NCBI GenBank assembly: GCA_049647585.1
Contig: JBARXY010000012.1
Location: forward strand, 62,001 to 126,000
DNA length: 64,000 nt
Reading direction: 5' to 3'
Origin: JAGQSZ01 sp049647585
GTDB taxonomy: Bacteria > Actinomycetota > Acidimicrobiia > Acidimicrobiales > Microtrichaceae
This document shows positions 56,595 through 64,000 of this stretch, one piece after another (the first letter of the stretch is position 1; each line of letters opens with the position of its first letter). Under the pieces are notes generated by a model, which was not told where the DNA came from, did no database searches, and was given only the letters and a program-made list of their open reading frames with translations. The translations under genes and the position numbers were made by a program.

Positions 56595-57446
56595 CTATCC
56601 CTGAGCTTGCACGCCCAGTGACAGGGTCATTCCCTCGGAAGCGGCGAACACTTCCTCCACGCCCCTGGGCAACGCGAGTTCTGAGGCCCGGACAGCGAAG
56701 TCCTCGACCTGGGCGTCGCTGCGATCCGGATCATGGTGGAACAGCGCCAGACGCTTTGCCCCGGACTGCGCTGCGACCTCGACCGCGTATTCGAATGTGC
56801 AGTGACCCCAGTCGGACTTGAGCAGGAACTCATCCCGGTCGTACTGCGAGTCGTGGATCAAGAGATCCACGTCCCGGCACAGCTCGAGCACCCGCGGGTC
56901 GATCTCGACCGAGTCCGGCCCCGGTTGTTGGTGGTCGCTGACATAGGCAACCGACGCGCCATCGCACTCGACCCGGAACCCGAGGGTTTCACCGCAGTGC
57001 GGGACCGGCGCAACCGTGACCTTGGCGCCCTCGATCTCGAGAACGTCGTCGAGGACCTCGTGGAACACGACCTTGCCCGGCAGTTCATCGATGCTGACCG
57101 GAAAGTAGGGCGGATGGATGAAGCTACGAACCGTCTCCTCGAGGGATCGGCCCTTTTGAACCGGACCATACAGATCCATCTGGGACCCTTCTCGGAGCAG
57201 GGGCGTGAAGAACGGGATGCCCTGGATGTGGTCCCAATGCAGGTGACTGACCAAAGCGGTTCCCCTGAAAGGAACATCGGTCGGCTGAGCCAGGCCGAAG
57301 AACCTGAGACCGGTCCCGAGGTCGAGTATCAGGGGCGCACGGCCTTCCGACTCGATCACGACGCATGACGTGTTACCGCCAAATGCACAGTTCGAGTCGC
57401 AGGAGCACGGAGTAGAGCCGCGCACGCCATAGAACGTCAGTTTCAG
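56595..57446 (-). CDS. Metallo-beta-lactamase-fold hydrolase (RNase Z-like), CTG start
   Basis: 283 residues. SHLHWDHIQG is the di-zinc motif, with more ligands in APVPHCGE, YVSDH and the C-terminal FHHDP. It belongs to the ElaC-like metal-dependent hydrolases that begin KLTFYGVRGSTPCS. That conserved N-terminus is read only if translation starts at CTG 57446, which has GGGGG five bases upstream. The first ATG/GTG (GTG 57425) would remove the first strand. Substrate unknown (RNA or phosphodiester). Confidence 0.8.
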   Translation of the reverse strand: MKLTFYGVRGSTPCSCDSNCAFGGNTSCVVIESEGRAPLILDLGTGLRFFGLAQPTDVPFRGTALVSHLHWDHIQGIPFFTPLLREGSQMDLYGPVQKGRSLEETVRSFIHPPYFPVSIDELPGKVVFHEVLDDVLEIEGAKVTVAPVPHCGETLGFRVECDGASVAYVSDHQQPGPDSVEIDPRVLELCRDVDLLIHDSQYDRDEFLLKSDWGHCTFEYAVEVAAQSGAKRLALFHHDPDRSDAQVEDFAVRASELALPRGVEEVFAASEGMTLSLGVQAQG

Positions 57447-57581
57447 CTGAGCCCCCGAACGTAGACCTCTGACGGCACTGGGAAATCAGCGTGCAGTCAT
57501 GGTGAACAATAGGTAACGAGATCCCTGAGGGGCCCTAACTGTGACAGAAGTCTCGGTTTGACGAAGAGCGGAGGCCAAGCG

Positions 57582-58541
57582 ATGCCCAACGACCAGAGCC
57601 GGGAACTACTTGCGGCAGCAAGATTTACCCTGAGCGGCCAGGCCAGAGAAGCAGGTCTGAACTCGGGGTCGGTGACGATCGCGGACACAGATGGAAGCAG
57701 CTTCGATGTCGCATATCTGGAGCTGGGCTCGGGTCCGCTAGCGCTATGTCTTCACGGCTATCCCGATTCGGCATGGACATGGCGGCACCTGATGCCTCGT
57801 CTGGCCGAGGCGGGGTATCGCGCTGTCGCCCCGTTCAGTCGCGGCTACTCACCGACCGCTATTCCGTCTGATGGGCTGTACCAGGCGGGAGTCCTGGGCG
57901 TTGACGCCAATCACCTGCACGCTGCTCTCGGAGGTGATGACCAGGCAGTCATCATCGGCCACGACTGGGGCGCAATGGGCGCGTATGCCGCCACGGGCTT
58001 GGAACCTCAGCGGTGGAGACGAGCGGTCGCGGCCGCTGTCCTGCCCGGCCCTAGCGCTGCCGAGGCGTTCTTCACCTACGACCAGCTCAAGCTGAGTTGG
58101 TACATGTTCTTCCAACTGAGCGAAATGGCAGACATGTTCGTTCCGATGGCGGACTTCGATTTCATTTCCAGGCTGTGGGCCGACTGGTCACCCGGCTTTG
58201 AGCAGTCTCATGACGTCGCCCGCTTCGCAGCGTGCATGCCCACGCCCGAGAATCTATCGGCCGCGCTCGGCTACTACCGGCACACGCTCAAACCGGAACT
58301 TCAGGATCCGCGACTGGCGGAGGCACAGGGGGCGATATTCACAATCCCACCCGTGCCGTTGCTGTACCTGCACGGCGAGAACGACGGATGCATGTCCCCC
58401 GCGATCGCCCGAGGTGTGTCAGCGCACCTCACCGTGCCCGGCAGCAGGTCGATCATGGTGCCCGACGCCGGCCACTTCCTACAGTTGGAACAGCCCGAGG
58501 AGTTCAACTCCGAGGTCATTCGGTTCCTCTCAGAGTCCTGA
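57582..58541 (+). CDS. Alpha/beta hydrolase, epoxide-hydrolase-like
   Basis: 319 residues. LHGYPDSAWTWRHLMP (oxyanion), APFSRGYSPT, the nucleophile Asp in GHDWGAMGAYA and the C-terminal DAGHFLQLEQPEEF with His complete a haloalkane dehalogenase/epoxide hydrolase layout. The cap domain lies at about residues 150-220. ATG 57582 with GGAGG at 8 bp is preferred over a TTG eight codons upstream. Substrate unknown. It is only distantly similar to the hydrolase at 28962. Confidence 0.83.
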   Translation: MPNDQSRELLAAARFTLSGQAREAGLNSGSVTIADTDGSSFDVAYLELGSGPLALCLHGYPDSAWTWRHLMPRLAEAGYRAVAPFSRGYSPTAIPSDGLYQAGVLGVDANHLHAALGGDDQAVIIGHDWGAMGAYAATGLEPQRWRRAVAAAVLPGPSAAEAFFTYDQLKLSWYMFFQLSEMADMFVPMADFDFISRLWADWSPGFEQSHDVARFAACMPTPENLSAALGYYRHTLKPELQDPRLAEAQGAIFTIPPVPLLYLHGENDGCMSPAIARGVSAHLTVPGSRSIMVPDAGHFLQLEQPEEFNSEVIRFLSES

Positions 58542-58571
58542 CTTCCGCAACCCGAACTCTCGCGTACCGCG

Positions 58572-58616
58572 TTGACCAGGTTGACCAGGTTGACCAGGTT
58601 GCCCAGGTTGCCCAGG
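58572..58616. repeat. Five 9-bp units (TTGACCAGG / TTGCCCAGG)
   Basis: Three TTGACCAGG and two TTGCCCAGG units in a row, 31 bp after the hydrolase stop. They lie between that gene and palindrome copy B. Confidence 0.88.
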
Positions 58617-58632
58617 TTCCACGTTGACCCGA

Positions 58633-58679
58633 GAAGTGTGATTGGAGTGGTCGACATTCGACCATTCCAATTACACTTC
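58633..58679. terminator. Long hairpin between convergent genes (palindrome copy B)
   Basis: 21-bp arms (58633-58653 and 58659-58679) around ACATT. Both mismatches become G.U pairs in plus-strand RNA. It covers the stop codon of the methyltransferase gene (58671-58673). A bidirectional terminator is likely; the shared core with copies A and C also allows a regulator site. Confidence 0.6.
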
Positions 58680-59348
58680 CGGGCCCTCCCTCCAGACCTG
58701 AACCAACATGTTGTCGAAGAGCCGGCGCTCAAGCGGAGTGAACCCAGGCGCCAGTAGCCCTTCGGGGCTGCCTGCGTCTTCCACGGTCGTGGACCCCACC
58801 AGTGACAGGGCTATGAACAGCCCGCCCGGACGTAGAACTCGCTGCAGTTCCCTCACGTCCAACAGAGCACCCGAGGTTCCGCCACGAGCCAAACCTGAGG
58901 CGGAGCCGGGACCGACCCGAATGATCAGAACGGATCCGGCGGCTGATTCTCTGAGAGGTATCGCTTCAACCTCGGCGCACAGAGCGGGTACATGCGGGAG
59001 AGACCGCCGCAGCTGGGCCAGAGAGGTCTCGTTGCGTTCGCAAGCGAGTACATCCACCCGGGCGCGGGTGAGCTGTCCGGTGAGGATTCCTGTCGCTGCG
59101 CCAAGTTCGAGCGTGGGTCCGTGCGGCTGAACTAGAGCCTTCAGGTAGCCGACCAATTCCCGGCCGTAATGTTCGATGCCTGCTGGCCGCAGGGGTACAG
59201 CCGCAGCGAATCCACCCTGGATCGATCCCGGCTGGTCCGATCCAGAGCTCTCGCTGACATTCGCGTCCCCGCCACTAGATGCCTGCAGGCCCATCTGGCA
59301 CGACACCACGTGTATTTCTGGCTGCTCCAGGTCCCTGAATTCGTCCAT
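58671..59348 (-). CDS. SAM-dependent methyltransferase-like protein
   Basis: 225 residues. TLELGAATGILTGQLTRARVDVLACERNETSLAQL is motif I plus the acidic loop of class I methyltransferases. VLIIRVGPGS and LQRVLRPGGLFIALSL correspond to motifs IV-VI. The N-terminal 60 residues are low-complexity (SSGGDANVSESSGSDQ). Acceptor unknown. ATG 59348 has GGAGG at 8 bp; an ATG five codons upstream would include that motif. Confidence 0.78.
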   Translation of the reverse strand: MDEFRDLEQPEIHVVSCQMGLQASSGGDANVSESSGSDQPGSIQGGFAAAVPLRPAGIEHYGRELVGYLKALVQPHGPTLELGAATGILTGQLTRARVDVLACERNETSLAQLRRSLPHVPALCAEVEAIPLRESAAGSVLIIRVGPGSASGLARGGTSGALLDVRELQRVLRPGGLFIALSLVGSTTVEDAGSPEGLLAPGFTPLERRLFDNMLVQVWREGPEV

Positions 59349-59522
59349 TTTCAGCGCCTCCATCGAGCACGAGCCGGGCCCGTGTAGGCCGTCTGGCCCG
59401 TGCCTGAGCAATTCGGATCATCTTCGCGTCGAATCCTTGTTCAGCTCCGATGTACTGTCATACTTACCTCACGCTAAGTGGTCGGCTGGGGACGCTGAGT
59501 AGCTAGAAGGGGAAGGATTCCG

Positions 59523-61913
59523 ATGAACAGCGATGACGGAGATCCGGCCCGGGCTGGACAGAGCCTTCAGATATCAACGGATGCCGGTTCAACCCAGGCC
59601 GGATCAACGGATGCGGGCTCAACCAAGTGGGTCGCAAGGCCATTCGGCGATAGTCGGCTCAGTTGGCGCACCACTCTCAAGTTGCTGACCGGAGCGGGAT
59701 CGGCGCTATTGGCACTCGAAGTCCTCCGACAGCCGGGCGCAGGAATCCTGTCATGGCAGGTCTGGCTGATCGTCGCGCTGTTGGGCGTCGTTGTCTCCAC
59801 CACGTCGATCACCACACGTCAGATCCGCAGCCGGTTTGAGGACCTCATCAACGGAATCGATGCGGTCGTGTGGGAATCACGCGGACCGACCGGCACCGCA
59901 ACGTTTCTGAGCGGTCGCATCGAGAATGTCATGGGCATCTCGGTCGACGACTGCACGACGCCCGGCTTCGTCGAGTCGAGGGTGCATCCGGAGGACCTCG
60001 CGGCCTACAGACGGAGCCGCTCCGATATCGCGGCCGGAATCGACACCGATGTCCATTACCGGATCCAGGACTCGCAGGACCTGACCAGAAGCCTCCACGA
60101 GAAGGTCGTCACGGAGCATGGCTCGGACGGCCATGCAAAGTGCCAGCGCGGCGTCATCGTCGACGAGACCGTCCGATATCTCGCCGAGCGATCCGTTCGC
60201 GGGTACGGAGAGTTCATCAACGACGCCCCCATGGCCATGGCCATCTTCCATCTCGATGATCTCGACGATCCGCAATCGCTGAGGTTCCTCACCTGCAACC
60301 CAGCGGCAGCGAAGCTGGCCAACATCTCGGTCGAGGATGCTCCCGGAATGGAACTGGGGACCCTTATCAACGACGCCCAGATGCTCGAACGTCTCGCCCG
60401 GGTCGTGGTGCTCAACACCTCTCTCGATGTCGCCCATCTCCGTATGGATCGCAGTGACTCGGTTTACTCCCTCCGGGCCATGCCTCTACCAGATCAGTGC
60501 ATCGGGGTTTCACTTGAGGACGTGACGAAGGTTGCCCGAAAGGCCGAGACACTTCGTCATCAGGCGATGCACGACCACCTGACAGGCCTGCCCAATCGGG
60601 CGCACTTCAACGACCGGCTCGACGCCGCCCTGAAGCACCTGTCCAAGTCCGCGGGCAGAGGGCCGGGCAGCGATGACGAGCAGCGGTCAAGGTCCTCTGA
60701 CCGATCTTCCGTCGACCAAGTTGGCGTCATCATGATCGACCTGAACCAGTTCAAGGATGTCAACGACTCACTAGGGCATGAATACGGCGACCGTCTGCTG
60801 ATCGAATTGTCCAACCGGCTGGCCCGCAACCTCCGAGGCTGCGACACGATCGCCCGCCTGGGCGGAGACGAGTTCGCAATTCTCATCAAAGCTTCCGACG
60901 CATCCAAGACAGCCGACGATGTCGCCAACCGCATCCAGGACCTCTGCAGTGAGCCGTTCCAGATCGATGCATACCGGCTGAAGATCGGCGCGAGCATCGG
61001 TGTCGCCATCTTCTCCGACACCACTCCTGATGCCCGCACGTTGATGCGTAACGCCGACAGCGCCATGTACCGGGCCAAGGAGTCCGGCTGCGGAATCCTC
61101 CACTACGAGAACGAGAGCATCCGGAGTGGCTCATCAAGGCTGGCGCTGGCCAAGGAACTGAATCGTGCGGTCGAGTCGGACGAGTTCGTCCTTCACTACC
61201 AGCCGCGGATCGACCTGACCTCGATGGAGACCGTCGGTGTCGAGGCCCTCGTGCGGTGGCGGCACCCGGAGCGTGGCTTGCTCCCGCCGAACACGTTCAT
61301 CGACCTCGCCGAGACGAGCGGGGTGATCCGTCAACTGACCCGAATTGTCACAGAGCGAGCGGCGTCGGAGATGCGCGATGTCCAGTCCGACGACGGGCTG
61401 AGGATCAACATCAACATGTCCGAGCGGACCCTTGCCGACCCCATGTTCGTCCAGTCCGTTGCCGACATCATCGAGCGGACCGGAGCGGAAGCCTCGTCGC
61501 TCTGCTTCGAGTTGACCGAGGATGATCTGGCTTCGGACCCGGCCAACGCTCTGGTGGTGCTCCACGGCCTGAGTTCGCTTGGAGTTCACGTGAGCCTGGA
61601 CAACTTCGGCACCGGCCACTCGTCGCTGTCATATCTGCGTGACCTGCCACTCGACGAGGTCAAGATCGACCGGACCTTCATCGCGGACATGTCCGACGGC
61701 GACGAGACGATTGTCCGAACCGTCATAGAGATGGGCCATAGCCTCGGACTCCACGTCGTCGCTGAGGGAGTCGAGTCCCAGGAACTCGTCGTCCGCCTAC
61801 AGGCCCTTGGTTGTGACAGCGCCCAGGGATTCCATCTGGGCCGTCCGATGGACATCGAGTCACTCCGGGCCTTCCTCAATCTCCAGGCCGTAACGAACAC
61901 CTCCCGGATCTGA
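59523..61913 (+). CDS. Membrane PAS-GGDEF-EAL protein, active cyclase motif
   Basis: 796 residues. A repeat-rich N-terminus (ST-x-AG pentapeptides) precedes two membrane spans (about residues 50-100), a PAS-like domain (HPEDLAAYRRSRSD), then GGDEF and EAL. GGDEF is intact (RLGGDEFAIL, about 447) with the RxxD I-site RGCD five residues before, so diguanylate cyclase activity with feedback is expected. The EAL part keeps EAL, NMS, ELTE, KID and AEGVE, but DDFGTG reads DNFGTG (about 692), so phosphodiesterase activity may be reduced. Start supported by GGGGAAGGA. Confidence 0.88.
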   Translation: MNSDDGDPARAGQSLQISTDAGSTQAGSTDAGSTKWVARPFGDSRLSWRTTLKLLTGAGSALLALEVLRQPGAGILSWQVWLIVALLGVVVSTTSITTRQIRSRFEDLINGIDAVVWESRGPTGTATFLSGRIENVMGISVDDCTTPGFVESRVHPEDLAAYRRSRSDIAAGIDTDVHYRIQDSQDLTRSLHEKVVTEHGSDGHAKCQRGVIVDETVRYLAERSVRGYGEFINDAPMAMAIFHLDDLDDPQSLRFLTCNPAAAKLANISVEDAPGMELGTLINDAQMLERLARVVVLNTSLDVAHLRMDRSDSVYSLRAMPLPDQCIGVSLEDVTKVARKAETLRHQAMHDHLTGLPNRAHFNDRLDAALKHLSKSAGRGPGSDDEQRSRSSDRSSVDQVGVIMIDLNQFKDVNDSLGHEYGDRLLIELSNRLARNLRGCDTIARLGGDEFAILIKASDASKTADDVANRIQDLCSEPFQIDAYRLKIGASIGVAIFSDTTPDARTLMRNADSAMYRAKESGCGILHYENESIRSGSSRLALAKELNRAVESDEFVLHYQPRIDLTSMETVGVEALVRWRHPERGLLPPNTFIDLAETSGVIRQLTRIVTERAASEMRDVQSDDGLRININMSERTLADPMFVQSVADIIERTGAEASSLCFELTEDDLASDPANALVVLHGLSSLGVHVSLDNFGTGHSSLSYLRDLPLDEVKIDRTFIADMSDGDETIVRTVIEMGHSLGLHVVAEGVESQELVVRLQALGCDSAQGFHLGRPMDIESLRAFLNLQAVTNTSRI
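59574..59618. repeat. Three 15-bp in-frame repeats in the GGDEF-EAL N-terminus
   Basis: TCAACGGATGCCGGT, TCAACCCAGGCCGGA and TCAACGGATGCGGGC, then a partial unit. They encode STDAG/STQAG pentapeptides before the first membrane span. Confidence 0.88.
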
Positions 61914-61958
61914 TCGAGTTGTGTGTACCTCACTTGGGATGGCGTGGCTACCCCTAGG

Positions 61959-61964
61959 TATCGT
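61959..61964 (+). promoter_or_regulatory. Candidate -10 element for mcd
   Basis: TATCGT, 6 nt before the ATG at 61971. A TTGGGA 19 bp upstream is a weak -35 candidate. Confidence 0.5.
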
Positions 61965-61970
61965 GGGCCC

Positions 61971-63581
61971 ATGGCCGACAGCATTGACCTGACCTCAGCA
62001 GCAGCCGCCCTCGATTCAGCCCAGGCGGTGCTGGACAGCGGAATTGCACGACTCGCAGCGGATGGCATCGACGACAACCAGGTACTCGCCTACGACATCG
62101 CCCACGCGGCCGCCGGGGTGATGTCGGCACGGGGACTGCTCTCCTACGCCGAACGCGGCGAGGACGAGGCCAAGATCACCTGCGCCTTCACCGCCGACGT
62201 GCTGGCCGACCTGGCTTCGAAACTCTTCGGACGGGAGGTCGAATGGGGAGTCGCCAACAACGCTCTCGATTCCACGAGGGAATTCGTCGCGGCGTACCGG
62301 TCGCCTGAGTTCCTTGCTGGTCTGGCAGACACCGACGGTCCACGACATCTGTCGGGTGACTTCGAAATGGTTCAAGACACGTTCCGCCGCTTCGCCGACG
62401 AGAAGCTGGCCCCGATCGCAGAGCACATCCACCGCGAGAACTCCGATATTCCCGAAGACATTATTTCGGGTCTGGCCGAGATGGGCGCCTTCGGCCTTTC
62501 GATTGCCGAGGAGTACGGCGGCTTCGCCTCTGGCGACGAGTCCGACTACATCGGAATGGTCGTCGCCACCGAGGAACTGTCCCGCGGTTCGCTGGGAGCC
62601 GGTGGCTCGCTCATCACACGCCCCGAGATTCTCGCCCGTGCCCTGGAGGCCGGCGGGACCGAGGAGCAGAAGCAGCACTGGCTTCCGCAGCTGGCCTCGG
62701 CCGAAGTAATGAACGCGGTCGCCGTGACCGAGCCCGATTTCGGCTCCGACGTGGCCGGGGTGAAGGTCACAGCCACCAAGGTCGATGGCGGTTACCTGAT
62801 CAACGGCGTCAAAACCTGGTGCACCTTCGGCGCCCGGGCGGACGTGCTCATGGTGCTCGCCCGTACCGATCCGGACCGGTCGATCGGACACCGTGGACTC
62901 TCGATGTTCATCGTGCCCAAGGAGCGTGGCGAGTCCCACGGCTTCGAGCTCACATCTGAAAGCGCCCATGGTCCGGCGAAGATGGAAGGCCGTCCGATCG
63001 ACACGATCGGCTACCGGGGCATGCACTCCTACGAGATCGCTCTCGAGAACTGGTTCGTCCCGGACGAGAACCTGATCGGCGGCGAAGGCGGCATCGGGCG
63101 TGGCTTCTACTACCAGATGGCTGGTTTCGAGAACGGGCGTCTGCAGACGGCTGCACGGGCGCTCGGCGTCATGCAGTCTGCGCTCGAGGCCGCCCGGCAG
63201 TACTCCTATGACCGAGCGGTGTTCGGCCAGCCGATTCACGAGTATCAGTTGACCAAGGCCAAGCTCGCACGCATGGCGGTGATCATCCAAGGCTCACGGC
63301 AGTTCGCCTACGAGGTTGCCCGCATGATGGCCAAGGGCGAGGGAACTCTCGAGGCCTCGATGATCAAGGCGTACGTCTGCAAGGCAGCCGAGTGGGTGAC
63401 GCGTGAGGCAATGCAGATCCACGGCGGTTTCGGATATGCAGAGGAGTACTCGGTCAGTCGACTCTTCGTCGACGCACGCGTGCTGTCTATCTTCGAGGGT
63501 GCCGATGAAACGCTCTGTCTGAAGGTGATCGCCCGCCAGCTCGTGGCCCGCCACAACGCTGCTGCGTCCGAGGCGACGTGA
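61971..63581 (+). CDS. mcd: (2S)-methylsuccinyl-CoA dehydrogenase
   Basis: 536 residues, longer than ordinary acyl-CoA dehydrogenases by an N-terminal helical domain of about 135 residues (AYDIAHAAAGVMSARGLL, CAFTADVLADLASKLFGREVEWGV). This extension with the run DTFRRFADEKLAPIAEHIHRENSDIPEDII and LSRGSLGAGGSLITRPEIL is characteristic of Mcd, which oxidises (2S)-methylsuccinyl-CoA to mesaconyl-CoA in the ethylmalonyl-CoA pathway. The catalytic Glu is probably in FEGADETL. Other pathway genes are not in the window. The next gene overlaps its stop by GTGA. Confidence 0.8.
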   Translation: MADSIDLTSAAAALDSAQAVLDSGIARLAADGIDDNQVLAYDIAHAAAGVMSARGLLSYAERGEDEAKITCAFTADVLADLASKLFGREVEWGVANNALDSTREFVAAYRSPEFLAGLADTDGPRHLSGDFEMVQDTFRRFADEKLAPIAEHIHRENSDIPEDIISGLAEMGAFGLSIAEEYGGFASGDESDYIGMVVATEELSRGSLGAGGSLITRPEILARALEAGGTEEQKQHWLPQLASAEVMNAVAVTEPDFGSDVAGVKVTATKVDGGYLINGVKTWCTFGARADVLMVLARTDPDRSIGHRGLSMFIVPKERGESHGFELTSESAHGPAKMEGRPIDTIGYRGMHSYEIALENWFVPDENLIGGEGGIGRGFYYQMAGFENGRLQTAARALGVMQSALEAARQYSYDRAVFGQPIHEYQLTKAKLARMAVIIQGSRQFAYEVARMMAKGEGTLEASMIKAYVCKAAEWVTREAMQIHGGFGYAEEYSVSRLFVDARVLSIFEGADETLCLKVIARQLVARHNAAASEAT

Positions 63582-64000
63582 GCAACTACCCGGCGGGCTC
63601 AACTCCGTCGGGTGGTCGACCGTCCGAGGGGCAGTCCGGCTCCGGGCCGTCAGTACCCAAACAGCGCAACACCGGAATTGTCGTTGCAGTGGTCATGGCG
63701 GCCCTAGGCGGCATCCTGGTTCTCATCCTGGTCCTGAATGCATTGGCAGGCTCCATGCAGTTCTCGTTCGCCGGGCTGAACAGCGCCGAGGACCTCAAGG
63801 AGCCACCGTCCGAACGCTCGGAGCAGCCCTCTCCGAACCCCGACCCATCCGGAAAGGCTGACGAGGACGAGGCCGCCAGGCGTGATCCCGGATCCGCGGG
63901 CGAGTCGAAGGAGTTCCAAGAGGTCTCGTGCGTCTTCAGCGGAACATCGTCATTGAGCCCGGGCCTTGGCCGTGCGCCTATTCCCTCCGAGCAGAAGATG
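63578..64000 (+). CDS. Single-span secreted or anchored protein, 3' end outside the window
   Basis: GTG at 63578 overlaps the mcd stop by GTGA, so it is coupled to mcd. The visible 141 residues are a Gly/Ser/Pro-rich cytoplasmic stretch, one membrane span (GIVVAVVMAALGGILVLILVLNALAG), then a charged extracytoplasmic part (PPSERSEQPSPNPDPSGKADEDEAARRD) with one Cys. The frame is open to base 64000. No family recognised. Confidence 0.65.
   Translation, partial: MSNYPAGSTPSGGRPSEGQSGSGPSVPKQRNTGIVVAVVMAALGGILVLILVLNALAGSMQFSFAGLNSAEDLKEPPSERSEQPSPNPDPSGKADEDEAARRDPGSAGESKEFQEVSCVFSGTSSLSPGLGRAPIPSEQKM

Noticed and set aside
62016..63290. 424-codon open frame opposite mcd
   Set aside because: It is antisense to a strongly conserved dehydrogenase; its translation lacks domains and is biased by the GC-rich third positions of mcd.

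Overview
The window is GC-rich, densely coded actinobacterial DNA. The best fit is a member of the class Acidimicrobiia or a close relative. This rests on a SARP-type regulator, a PimB-like glycosyltransferase, an L,D-transpeptidase, several FadE/FadD-type genes, a (2S)-methylsuccinyl-CoA dehydrogenase, four c-di-GMP-family proteins, and a small CPDDCP protein of a type I associate with that class. No rRNA, tRNA, CRISPR array, prophage or transposase was seen. The lineage is inferred from gene content, not from a marker phylogeny.

Layout. 1-9 kb: a truncated export protein, cysS, a degenerate GGDEF protein, an SDR, valS, a PH-domain protein, a 57-residue membrane protein and an MscS channel. 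9-25 kb: a PAS-GGDEF-EAL protein, a GT87-type mannosyltransferase, an N-acyl-D-amino-acid deacylase followed by a 29-codon stub, an orphan substrate-binding lipoprotein, an acyl-CoA ligase, a bcp-lacZ pair, and a tyrosine phosphatase overlapping a protein with a histone-H1-like Lys/Ala tail. 25-29 kb: a PGPGW membrane protein and a complete OpuC-type compatible-solute ABC transporter. 29-37 kb: an epoxide-hydrolase-like enzyme, a 1167-residue lipoprotein with a von Willebrand D domain, and a divergent SARP regulator. Direct repeats with the exact 11-bp period of SARP operators lie between the last two. 37-44 kb: pimB-like, dienelactone hydrolase, L,D-transpeptidase, csoR with an apparent operator, a SpoU methyltransferase, a CbiX-like protein and an acyl-CoA dehydrogenase. 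44-48 kb: two toxin-antitoxin modules (vapBC and tacAT). The second sits in a segment bounded by 42-bp direct repeats that duplicate the leader of a flanking gene. 48-52 kb: a TauE-type exporter, sufS and sufU around a 28-bp palindrome, then phhB. 52-64 kb: more c-di-GMP proteins, an EVE-like protein, gamma-carbonic anhydrase, flavin reductase, metallo-beta-lactamase-fold and alpha/beta hydrolases, a methyltransferase and mcd.

The most unusual signal is genome architecture. First, short tandem duplications copy the last codons plus the stop codon of several genes into the downstream spacer (cysS, valS, the epoxide hydrolase, sufU, the EVE-like gene, the gamma-carbonic anhydrase). Second, at least six unrelated proteins carry arrays of 15-bp (five-codon) units. 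Third, a palindrome with core TGGTCGACATWCGACCA recurs in three spacers. About a dozen genes have a TANNNT-type hexamer 6-9 nt before the start codon, which points to leaderless mRNAs.

Functionally, the window combines c-di-GMP signalling, osmoprotectant uptake, envelope and surface functions, acyl-CoA metabolism and Fe-S/sulfur handling. Starts were re-chosen from Shine-Dalgarno motifs, -10 hexamers, 4-bp overlaps and conserved N-termini. All domain calls come from reading motifs by eye.
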